The notes under the pieces were generated by a model. The model made no database searches. It was not told the origin of the DNA and worked only from the letters and a program-made list of their open reading frames with translations. Shown piece after piece: positions 9,268-16,567 of a DNA stretch of 48,748 bases; within the stretch, counting starts at the first letter, position 1, and the number at the start of each line of letters is the position of its first letter. Source of the DNA: JAFAGX01 sp035622175 (lineage in GTDB: Bacteria > Acidobacteriota > Terriglobia > Terriglobales > Acidobacteriaceae); the NCBI GenBank assembly GCA_035622175.1, contig DASPVV010000203.1, forward strand, positions 1 through 48,748. Direction: 5' to 3'. The position numbers were made by a program, and so were the translations under genes.

Positions 9268-9573
9268 TCAGCTCTCCTCGGCAGCGGGCCACATCACGCG
9301 CGCAACGGCCTCGGCCATCTGCTTCCACTGCGACTCCTCGACAACGAGCTGCTTCCGACCTTTATCCGTCAGCCGATAATACTTGAACTCCCGGTTCCGG
9401 TCCGGACCCGTCTCCCATTTGGAGACGATCCATCCTCTCCGCTCCAGGCGGTGCAACGCCGGGTAGAGCGAACCGTGCTGCATCTGCAGAAAATCATTGG
9501 TGGTTCGCTGAATGTGCTTACCAATCTGGTGTCCATGCGCCGGCCCGTATAAGAGCGTGCGGAGAATAAGCAT
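9268..9573 (-). CDS. PadR-family transcriptional regulator
   Basis: Small winged-helix repressor of 101 residues. The helix-turn-helix and wing are visible in GHQIGKHIQRTTNDFLQMQH, SLYPALHRLERRGWI and YYRLTDKGRKQL. It sits one base upstream of the ADOP permease, the usual acidobacterial pair, and presumably represses that operon. Oddity: family-like sequence (SNLVQGTLD) continues in frame upstream of the ATG at 9573, where only CTG codons are available before a stop. An ATG at 9623-9621 in the right place is in the wrong frame (50 bases away). Either the protein starts at CTG or at the internal ATG, or one base is missing in the sequence. Confidence 0.9.
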   Translation of the reverse strand: MLILRTLLYGPAHGHQIGKHIQRTTNDFLQMQHGSLYPALHRLERRGWIVSKWETGPDRNREFKYYRLTDKGRKQLVVEESQWKQMAEAVARVMWPAAEES

Positions 9574-9652
9574 GTCCAGGGTTCCCTGGACCAGATTCGA
9601 TCGTTGTTGCGCCTCGCGTCATGGAAGACCGTCTACCCTCAATCCTGGGAGA

Positions 9653-9681
9653 ATGGTAGACGCTCTACCGTCGCTAGTCAA
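9653..9681 (-). promoter_or_regulatory. padR-ADOP promoter with embedded palindromic operator
   Basis: On the minus strand: -35 TTGACT (9681-9676), 17 bp spacer, -10 TACCAT (9658-9653). A perfect inverted repeat GGTAGA-CGC-TCTACC (9655-9669) fills the spacer and overlaps the -10. A further GTAGAC copy lies at 9631-9637, just downstream of the expected transcription start. A repressor bound here would block RNA polymerase; the adjacent PadR is the obvious candidate (inference). Confidence 0.6.
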
Positions 9682-9813
9682 GAAATGCCGAAGATAATGG
9701 ATTTCCCGAATGGTGACGTCAGGCGATTTTGCCCCCAAGCATTTCGGCGGCGGGTCTTCCCTTCCATTCCGACACCAGGCGGGTCGGCCACGGATCAACT
9801 TGCCCGGTCCCAC

Positions 9814-12800
9814 TCAGAAGTAAAATTTCAATGCCAGCTGTAGCTCGCGGGCCGTATTGGCAGTAGAGGACACGACCCCAAAGGTTGGATCTGAGATTCC
9901 GTTGTCGGGGATGGCGAATACAGGCGTATTGGTTACGTTGAACGCTTCCGCCCTGAACTCAAATCTCTTCGACTCCGAAATAGGAAACGCTCGAAAGAAG
10001 GAAACGTCGAGGTCCTTGTTCCAATCCGAAACCAGGCTGTTTCTCCCCATATCTCCGAACGTGAAAGGAGCCGGGATAGCGAACGCCTGCACGTTGATCG
10101 GATTTGTCCTGGTGACATTCAAATAGGGATCGCCCACGAGGTTGGCGCGCTCGGAACCGTACAGATTATTGGTGTTGGAAATCGAGGGATTGTAGGTTTG
10201 CACATCGTAACGGAGTCCGCTCGACAACGTGGCGATCCCGTTGATTTGCCAGTTTCCAATGATGTGATTGACCCAAGCGCTACCGCTACTGAATCGCTTG
10301 CCTGCACCAAAGGGCAGCTGGTACATAAAACTTGCAGCAAAGATGTTGGTGGAATCGAAGGTAGCGGGTCCACGATCCCGGCTAACGTTATAGGGATCCT
10401 GTATGTCACAGATGGAAAAGTAACCATCACAGCCGTTATTGAGGGCTTTCGACCAGGTGTAGGCAAGGGTCGAGGATAATCCGCCTCGGGATCGTATTTG
10501 CGAGGAGAGCTGCAGCGCATTGTAGCTGCTCACGGCGAGATTTTGGTAATACGGCATGGGAAGAATATAGGGGTAGGGAGCTCGCAACTGCGGATTGCCC
10601 GGTTCAGGTGTGGGTGCTGCGTTGGCGGTGAGGACGTCCGGCAGGCGGGAATCGTGGGAGCCAACGTAGTTGATGGTCGCCGTGACGTTTGCAGCCATTT
10701 CCCTTTGAAAGCCAAAGTTCCATTGATCGGCGTAGGCGGCTTTCAGGTTGGGATTGGTGTAGTAATTCACATTGAGAGGCGAGAAAGGCGTTGATGGCGG
10801 CTGAATCGGTCCATTGCCCAGATGCAGCGGATCGTTGGCGAACGCTGTCGCAGGTCCGATGTTCAGATTGTTCGGAGCCGCGACAAAGGAAACATTCGGC
10901 CACGACTGGGTGTAGTTCGATTGGTTTTGGGTCACTCCCGCCCAGTTGTCGAAAAAGCGTCCGTACCCACCCCGCATGACCGTTCTAGTGGTCAAACGAT
11001 AGGCAAAGCCGATCCGGGGTTGAACATTGTCGTAGTTGTCGGTCACCACTTTCCCACTTTTGGCAATCACCACATGAGCGGGCAGGACTCCTCCCGGAAT
11101 GCAGGGAGCACCCTGGGTCGCTGAGCACGCCGGAGCAGGGTCTTGCAGCACGTACGTTCCGTTATTGAAATCGAAATTGCCGGTGATGTTGCTTCCGTTC
11201 GAGGCTTCCCCTTGGCGAGGATTAATGGTTACGTCGTAGCGCAGGCCTAAGTTGAGGGTAAGCCTGTCGTTGACCCTCCACTGGTCCTGGAAATAACCGC
11301 CAATGATCTTTCCCCCGTGAAGGAGGGAATACACGTTGTCCACTTCAGCGTAGCTGGGAACTCCGAGCATCATGGACGCCAGTGCATCCCCTCCGTTGCC
11401 GTTGCCGTCGGCAGTCTGGGGCGGGTCGAAGTTATTCTGGGAACCATAGAAGGGTTGCGTCCAGCCATCGGTGGCGAGGCTGCCGCCCATGCGAAATGTA
11501 TGCCTGCCTGAGGTCTTGGAAATATCGCCCCGATACTCCCATACGTTCGAGTAATGCAGCTTGCCGACGTAGGTTGAGCCGCCCAAGTATCCGGTAACAA
11601 AGATCGACGGAATGAGCGGGCCAAGATTCAGGTGATTGTAGAAGGCCGGGGCGAAACCCGATTGCTGCAGGAAGTTGGCCGGAGCGTTGGTAAACGCAGG
11701 AATGCCGTTGAACTGCGCGGAGACGCGGCCAAACGTAAACTGCCATAGAGAACTTGGGCCAAAGGTGTGGGTCCAGCTCGCGGCTATATTGTAGTTGTTG
11801 CTTTGTGTCACCGCGAGCAACCCTGGAAATCCGCCGGTAACGCTGTCCGGCTGCCAGGCCGCAGTGTAGCGCGCGAAGATGCGGTCCTTCTCGCCAATCT
11901 GTTCGTCTCCCCGAACCGAGATCTGGTCCTGACGGACGATCGAGGGCGTGGTATCCCGTCCGTTGAAACTGGGGTTCCCGGTATTAATGGGGGCGGGGAA
12001 CAAAGTTTTGGCATAGTAGACCATGGTCGAGTTCAGCAGCGAGGATGGGAGTTTGTCACACGCGGTTCCGTTCGCCTGTATTCCCATGGCGTTCGCCGCT
12101 AGCGCATTTCCCGTGCTATCACACATGAACGGCTGGCGGAAGTAGCCCGTGGCGGTGGCTGCGTCGGGGACTGAACTGTAGGGGTTGAACAGTTGTACTC
12201 CCTGACTCTCCAGATTGCTGAAATCTCCATTCAGCTGAGCCGCAGTCGGAGTGAGAAAGAGATTGTTCGCGGAACTGTGGCTGCGAAATCCCTCATAGGA
12301 AAAATAAAGGAAGGTTTTGTTCCGGCCGTTATAGCGGGGCAGAATCACCGGCCCGCCAACGGCACCGCCAAATTGATTTTGCTTGAGGGGGATTTTCACG
12401 GGATTGAAGTAATTGGCCGCGTCAAAGGCGTCGTTGCGCAAAAACTCCCAGGCATCACCATGATACTGATTGGTCCCGGACTTGGTGACAAGATTGACGA
12501 TTCCACCCAAAACCTGGCCGAACTCAGCTTCATCGTTGTGCGACTGAACCTTGAATTCCTGAATGTCATCGAGCGTAGGCTGTACGCCGTAGGTATCGCG
12601 AATCGAGCCGTAATTGTTGACCCCGTCGAGCAAGAACATGTTGCTGCGGTTCGTCTGGCCGTTGACCGCGGGCAGCACGACCGTCCCCAGCGGGTTGCCG
12701 ATCCCGCCGAAGCCAGCATTTTGCGATTGATTGGCCGGGCTCACCCCGGGAGCGAGCAAAAGCAGCTCCGTGAAGTTTCGCCCGTTGAGCGGCAGGGCAT

Positions 12801-13260
12801 TCACCTCGCTCGTCGTAATCACGTTGCCGAGTTCCGCCGTCGAGCTCTCAATCTCGAGCCCGGCGGTAGAAACATTAACAATGGTGTTGGTCGATCCCAC
12901 TCGCAGGTTAAAGTTGATGGTGGCGGTTTGATTGACCTCGAGCACAACGGCTTCCAGTTTCTCCGTGATAAAGCCTACTTTGGCAACTTGGGCCGTGTAC
13001 TTTCCGGGAGCGATGCTGACCAGGGAATAGTTTCCCGTAGAGTTGCTCTGAGTTTCCCACTTGGCGCCGGTTTCGACATTCGCGACCGTAATCGTTGCTC
13101 CTGCGACCACCGCACCCGAAGGGTCTCGCACCGTTCCATGCAGTGTGGCGGTGGCGGTGGTGGCTTGCCCTGCGGCCACCTGGGTAGCGATCATGGCGGT
13201 GGTCAAGGCCAGCAGGAACCAGGGCAGGATTCTCCGGGAAAGCGAAATCCGGGACTTCAT
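9814..13260 (-). CDS. TonB-dependent receptor with carboxypeptidase-regulatory-like N-terminal domain
   Basis: Outer-membrane receptor of about 1148 residues, the size common in Acidobacteriota. The start is ATG 13260, preceded by GGGAGG at a good distance and giving a clean signal peptide (KSRISLSRRILPWFLLALTT). An upstream in-frame ATG at 13326 lies inside the promoter and is unlikely. Residues about 35-115 form a CarboxypepD_reg-like beta sandwich (GTVRDPSGAVVAGATITVAN). A plug-like region follows (LPLNGRNFTELLLLAPGVSP, FLLDGVNNYGSIRDTYGVQP), then a long beta-barrel ending in LQLALKFYF, a typical outer-membrane terminal motif with C-terminal Phe. Placement beside secreted sugar-active proteins and a shared operator suggests uptake of an oligosaccharide. 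Transcribed from its own promoter at 13337-13366. Confidence 0.93.
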   Translation of the reverse strand: MKSRISLSRRILPWFLLALTTAMIATQVAAGQATTATATLHGTVRDPSGAVVAGATITVANVETGAKWETQSNSTGNYSLVSIAPGKYTAQVAKVGFITEKLEAVVLEVNQTATINFNLRVGSTNTIVNVSTAGLEIESSTAELGNVITTSEVNALPLNGRNFTELLLLAPGVSPANQSQNAGFGGIGNPLGTVVLPAVNGQTNRSNMFLLDGVNNYGSIRDTYGVQPTLDDIQEFKVQSHNDEAEFGQVLGGIVNLVTKSGTNQYHGDAWEFLRNDAFDAANYFNPVKIPLKQNQFGGAVGGPVILPRYNGRNKTFLYFSYEGFRSHSSANNLFLTPTAAQLNGDFSNLESQGVQLFNPYSSVPDAATATGYFRQPFMCDSTGNALAANAMGIQANGTACDKLPSSLLNSTMVYYAKTLFPAPINTGNPSFNGRDTTPSIVRQDQISVRGDEQIGEKDRIFARYTAAWQPDSVTGGFPGLLAVTQSNNYNIAASWTHTFGPSSLWQFTFGRVSAQFNGIPAFTNAPANFLQQSGFAPAFYNHLNLGPLIPSIFVTGYLGGSTYVGKLHYSNVWEYRGDISKTSGRHTFRMGGSLATDGWTQPFYGSQNNFDPPQTADGNGNGGDALASMMLGVPSYAEVDNVYSLLHGGKIIGGYFQDQWRVNDRLTLNLGLRYDVTINPRQGEASNGSNITGNFDFNNGTYVLQDPAPACSATQGAPCIPGGVLPAHVVIAKSGKVVTDNYDNVQPRIGFAYRLTTRTVMRGGYGRFFDNWAGVTQNQSNYTQSWPNVSFVAAPNNLNIGPATAFANDPLHLGNGPIQPPSTPFSPLNVNYYTNPNLKAAYADQWNFGFQREMAANVTATINYVGSHDSRLPDVLTANAAPTPEPGNPQLRAPYPYILPMPYYQNLAVSSYNALQLSSQIRSRGGLSSTLAYTWSKALNNGCDGYFSICDIQDPYNVSRDRGPATFDSTNIFAASFMYQLPFGAGKRFSSGSAWVNHIIGNWQINGIATLSSGLRYDVQTYNPSISNTNNLYGSERANLVGDPYLNVTRTNPINVQAFAIPAPFTFGDMGRNSLVSDWNKDLDVSFFRAFPISESKRFEFRAEAFNVTNTPVFAIPDNGISDPTFGVVSSTANTARELQLALKFYF

Positions 13261-13312
13261 AAGACCTCCCACGCCGTCTGTGTGGACAGGACGACCCCGA
13301 CGCATCACCCTC

Positions 13313-13366
13313 ATTGGTCGAACCAATATGAGCGGAAAACTAGCATTCTAAGATTTCTACTGTCAA
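13313..13366 (-). promoter_or_regulatory. TonB receptor promoter with FadR-type operator (site A)
   Basis: Minus strand: -35 TTGACA (13366-13361), 18 bp spacer, -10 TAGTTT (13342-13337). Nine bases after the -10 lies the palindrome ATTGGTCGAACCAAT (13313-13327; arms ATTGGT and ACCAAT are perfect). This is the TGGT-N3-ACCA architecture of FadR-subfamily GntR operators. The same motif recurs at three other promoters of this locus. Confidence 0.68.
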
Positions 13367-13675
13367 GCGTTTTTTGCGTTTCTCTTGCCTCTAGGTGTTA
13401 GAAACTAAGGCTTCGCCGCGAATGGGGTTCGCCCTAACTTCTTGCCCAACACGTTGATGATGCCTCGGAAGTCTTAGAGTTCGCAGGTATGGCTCAACCA
13501 ATGGCTCCTACCGCGGTTCGACGCCTTCGCCCTCCCGGGCGCGACCGCAACCCAGTCCAGCCAGGACCGAGGGGCCGAACCATCTCATGCTGAGCAAGTA
13601 CGGCGTCAAAATCCGCGAGTCTGCGGCTTTTGGAGGTCTTCGTGGTCGATTGGCTCGACCCCCGAGGTTGGCCTT
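13328..13675. other. Intergenic region between mutarotase and TonB receptor genes
   Basis: Holds the TonB receptor promoter at its left end. It also contains two additional operator-like words: ATGGCTCAACCAA (13489-13501), which matches the locus consensus well, and TTGGCTCGACCCC (13649-13661), a weaker half match. The first could be an auxiliary site for repressor looping. No credible gene was found. Confidence 0.45.
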
Positions 13676-14077
13676 CTATGGGTTGTGATAAACCTCCTGC
13701 ATCTTCGCCCAGGACTTCTCGCCCGCGAGTGGCAGCTGCATAGAATCCGTTACGGAGAGCCACTTCTGATTGCCCGGCTCGGCTGCGAGCTTCGCCATAT
13801 CGTTTTGGTAGTTGGTCCCGGTGTATTCGTAGTAGCCGAACAAGTAGTATTTGCCATCGTCGAGTCGATGAATAAAAATGGAGAAATTGTGCATATGGTA
13901 TTTCCTGAGCAGGTCGCGCACGCCTGGGTTGGAAGCCGCGTGTAAAGCCTCATAGGCGCTGATCCGGTCGGACTTGATTCCGATCACCATGCCGATGCGC
14001 CGCGCCTCTTGGGCATAGAGTCCTGCCGACCACACGGCCGTCACAACCACCAGGATTCCGCTGGTAAGTTTCTTCAT
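13676..14077 (-). CDS. Secreted L-rhamnose mutarotase-like protein (RhaM/DUF718 family)
   Basis: Small dimeric alpha-beta barrel type aldose mutarotase interconverting alpha and beta anomers of an L-sugar. The 133-residue protein has an unusual N-terminal signal peptide (MKKLTSGILVVVTAVWSAGL, cleavage near YAQEA), so it should act in the periplasm rather than the cytoplasm like E. coli RhaM. Family features seen: the Y-x3-H pair in AYEALHAA (equivalent to the RhaM catalytic Tyr/His), HMHNFSIFIH, LFGYYEY, and the terminal W-x-K-M-Q-E-V-Y-H segment. GAGGA precedes the ATG, which lies 9 bp after the stop of the beta-helix gene, so the pair is an operon. Specificity could be L-rhamnose, L-fucose, L-galactose or another L-hexose. 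Confidence 0.88.
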   Translation of the reverse strand: MKKLTSGILVVVTAVWSAGLYAQEARRIGMVIGIKSDRISAYEALHAASNPGVRDLLRKYHMHNFSIFIHRLDDGKYYLFGYYEYTGTNYQNDMAKLAAEPGNQKWLSVTDSMQLPLAGEKSWAKMQEVYHNP

Positions 14078-14086
14078 ACATCCTCG

Positions 14087-16384
14087 CTAGCGGTTCTGCG
14101 AAACCACCTCTTCCGGCTCGCGCCATTGCTGCGGAAATTCATCGGTCAGACCCCACCGGCCCATTTCGAAGTTCTTAAAGCCCACGCTCAGAGCCGGGGA
14201 TTCTGCACGCACCCGAAAGTCTCGGTCTCTGGGATTGAGGAAAAGCGGATCAGCGAACACCGAATGTTGATCGAAGCCTAGGCTCTGCCATTGTTCGAGG
14301 TTATAGCGCTTCGGGTTGTGCTGGCCAGCCTCGGACCGCAAATTGTCGACCACAGCCTGAAAATCTCCGCCCACACAATAGAAGCAATTGTGGTCCATTT
14401 TTTCGAACCATGGGCCCACCGCGGGCGGTGCAATGATCGAATAGATCATCTGCGGCCACCACGGCCAGCCGTCGGGCCACTTGGCCTGTTCGGGATTCAT
14501 CACTGTGATGTTGTTGAAATACTGGTCATGGTTGTCATTGTTCCCCACGTGAAAGCAGGGGGCACTCTTCGCCATAAACCAGATGTTGTTGTACACCTTG
14601 CGATACGCGCCTTCCCGCAGCTTCAGGCTGACGCCACCGACGGAAATGTTGTTGTAGATTTCATAGTTGGAGGCGCCATCGTCCAGATCCAGCCCCCAAC
14701 CTGTTTTCTCGTCGAAGAAGTTGTTGCGCACGATCACCGGTTCCATGGCATCGACAAGAGCCTCCCAGGCATCGAGGCTACGTTCGACGGTGTAGGGCGC
14801 GTGCGACTGTGCCAAGGCCCACCCTCGATCTCGCCCCCATGCATTGAAAGGGCCGTGGTCGCTGGTTTCACGGACGGTATCGTGAGTCTGGTTGTACTCG
14901 ATGAGGTGTCCTCCCCACGTTCCATCTCCGATACAGATTCCGGCACGCGGCAAGTTATACATCAGGTTGTGGTTCACCGTAATACGCTTGGCCCGGGAGA
15001 CATAGACTCCAGCAATCTGCTTTCCATAGAAGCCGCAATCATGAATCAGATTGTTCCTGGCCTGACACTGGTAGGGAAAGGCGCGCTCGCTGCCGTTGGT
15101 CTTTTCGAGGTCACCCACGAAGCAGATCGCGCTGTCACCCGTCTCGGTAAACTTACAGCCAGCGATCGAAAACCCTCGGTTGTGGTTGTTCACGAACACA
15201 GCATTGCCACCCACCGCATCGAACCAGCAGTTCTCGATCGAGCAGTCGCGGGTCCCTTCGGCGAAAATAGCAGCCCCACGGTGAATCGCCCAGTCGCTCA
15301 AGGACGGTACTTCGTAGTGCTCGAGGTAGGTCGTGGCGGTATGGGCAATGCGCAATCCTTCGAGCGAGACCTGGCGCACGGGGCTTTCCTCTGTACCCTC
15401 AAAGCGAATGACATGTTCAAAGAGAGGAACCTCGACGAGGGCGGTGGGAAGGTCAGTCTGGAGGTCCGGGTAGTAATAGAGGATATCCTTGGTTCGATCG
15501 AGAAACCATTCGTGGGGCGCATCCAGTTCCTCGAACACGTTGTCGATGAAGAACCGCGACTTCTCATTGAGAACGGCAGGATCCCTGCTCCACTTGGCGC
15601 CGATCTGTTGCCCACCCTCTCCGAACCAGATGGAGCTGGTGGCGAAGTCAACCCCTTTGATCTTCCACTGCAGGTTTCCCCAATAGGCGGCCTGGAAGAT
15701 ATGGATTTCGGCATCCTGCGGTCTTGCCCAGGTTTTTTGGGAGAACGTCGACGGATCAAACCGAATCCCCCTGGGAGCCTGGGTGGAGAACGTCATGTCC
15801 TCATCCTCGCCGGCGTAAGGGTTTGCCGTGCCGGCAGGAATCGGGCCTGCTGCCAGAATATAGCCCGACTTACCGGGAATCGATGGATCGTAATTTGGAT
15901 AGCGCGCGCGGATCTGCCGTTTGCCGTTCACGAACAGCTGCGTGAAGGCAAGCCCGGGAGGAACCTCGGCCATCATGATGCGGTTGTTGTACGACTTCCA
16001 GTTGCAGGCGAGCCTGCGCCCGCCGCTGATCGTGACCCGTTGGCCAGTGGCCGGGGCGAAGGTGAGTGAGGCCGCGTTGGTCCTCGAATCTTCGGGACCG
16101 AAGATGAGAGGAGCTTCTAGATAGTACGTCCCTCCTCCGAGTAGCACCGTCACCGACGTAGTCTTTTTCACGTCACGGGCTGCCCTCTGCGCCCTTTCGA
16201 GGGTCGCGAAGGGCGATGCGGCATCGCCGTTATCCCTGTCGTCGCCGTGAAGGGCCACATGAAGCCTGGTTTCCCCCTCCGGCGACTCCGCCACACGGTT
16301 CATCACCTCACTCGCAACCCGACCACGAGCAAGCGCCGCCAACGCAGTCGAACCACCCAGTCTTAGGAAATCGCGTCTTCGCAT
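14087..16384 (-). CDS. Tat-exported right-handed beta-helix protein, putative polysaccharide-active enzyme
   Basis: A 765-residue protein. The twin-arginine signal MRRRDFLRLGGSTALAALAR shows Tat export as a folded protein. After about residue 40 comes the motif found at the start of pectate-lyase-like beta-helix proteins (HVALHGDDRDNGDAASPFATLERA: DG-like turn, then ATLERAQRAA). A beta-sandwich insert covers about 110-290. From about 300 there are repeated short strands with N-rich turns typical of parallel beta-helix repeats (NCWFDAVGGNAVFVNNHNRG, NNLIHDCGFYGKQIAGVYVS, YEIYNNISVGG). This architecture is shared by lyases and glycosidases such as GH120 or GH141-like proteins; the precise activity is not readable. 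It heads an operon with the secreted mutarotase and carries a FadR-type operator at its promoter. Confidence 0.82.
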   Translation of the reverse strand: MRRRDFLRLGGSTALAALARGRVASEVMNRVAESPEGETRLHVALHGDDRDNGDAASPFATLERAQRAARDVKKTTSVTVLLGGGTYYLEAPLIFGPEDSRTNAASLTFAPATGQRVTISGGRRLACNWKSYNNRIMMAEVPPGLAFTQLFVNGKRQIRARYPNYDPSIPGKSGYILAAGPIPAGTANPYAGEDEDMTFSTQAPRGIRFDPSTFSQKTWARPQDAEIHIFQAAYWGNLQWKIKGVDFATSSIWFGEGGQQIGAKWSRDPAVLNEKSRFFIDNVFEELDAPHEWFLDRTKDILYYYPDLQTDLPTALVEVPLFEHVIRFEGTEESPVRQVSLEGLRIAHTATTYLEHYEVPSLSDWAIHRGAAIFAEGTRDCSIENCWFDAVGGNAVFVNNHNRGFSIAGCKFTETGDSAICFVGDLEKTNGSERAFPYQCQARNNLIHDCGFYGKQIAGVYVSRAKRITVNHNLMYNLPRAGICIGDGTWGGHLIEYNQTHDTVRETSDHGPFNAWGRDRGWALAQSHAPYTVERSLDAWEALVDAMEPVIVRNNFFDEKTGWGLDLDDGASNYEIYNNISVGGVSLKLREGAYRKVYNNIWFMAKSAPCFHVGNNDNHDQYFNNITVMNPEQAKWPDGWPWWPQMIYSIIAPPAVGPWFEKMDHNCFYCVGGDFQAVVDNLRSEAGQHNPKRYNLEQWQSLGFDQHSVFADPLFLNPRDRDFRVRAESPALSVGFKNFEMGRWGLTDEFPQQWREPEEVVSQNR

Positions 16385-16394
16385 AAATCTCGCA

Positions 16395-16435
16395 ATGGAT
16401 GAACCAAATCCTACACCAGCGGGTGGCTAAGTCAA
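16395..16435 (-). promoter_or_regulatory. Promoter of beta-helix/mutarotase operon with FadR-type operator (site F)
   Basis: Minus strand: -35 TTGACT (16435-16430), 16 bp spacer, -10 TAGGAT (16413-16408). The operator-like word ATGGATGAACCAA (16395-16407) abuts the -10 and matches the operator of the dehydrogenase operon at 11 of 13 positions. Confidence 0.6.
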
Positions 16436-16483
16436 GGCGGAAGGAGGAGGCCCGGAGTGATAGAGATAAGGAACACGGCAAAA

Positions 16484-16535
16484 TTGACAGCATCACTCCC
16501 GAGCCCATAGACTCCTGAGCGATTGGCTCAGCCAT
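16484..16535 (+). promoter_or_regulatory. Promoter of LamG protein gene with FadR-type operator (site D)
   Basis: -35 TTGACA (16484-16489), 18 bp spacer, -10 TAGACT (16508-16513). The word TTGGCTCAGCCAT (16523-16535, with perfect core TGGC-TCA-GCCA) begins 10 bases after the -10, the same spacing as at the TonB receptor promoter. GGAGAG precedes the ATG at 16568. Confidence 0.62.
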
Positions 16536-16567
16536 TTCTGAAAACCGTCGAACATGGAGAGCGAGCG

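Noticed and set aside
12193..13401. A 402-codon plus-strand open frame
   Set aside because: Antisense to the TonB receptor and its promoter; no domain visible.
14291..16069. A 592-codon open frame on the plus strand
   Set aside because: It is exactly antisense to the beta-helix gene, has no recognisable domain, and arises from the high-GC codon pattern of the real gene.
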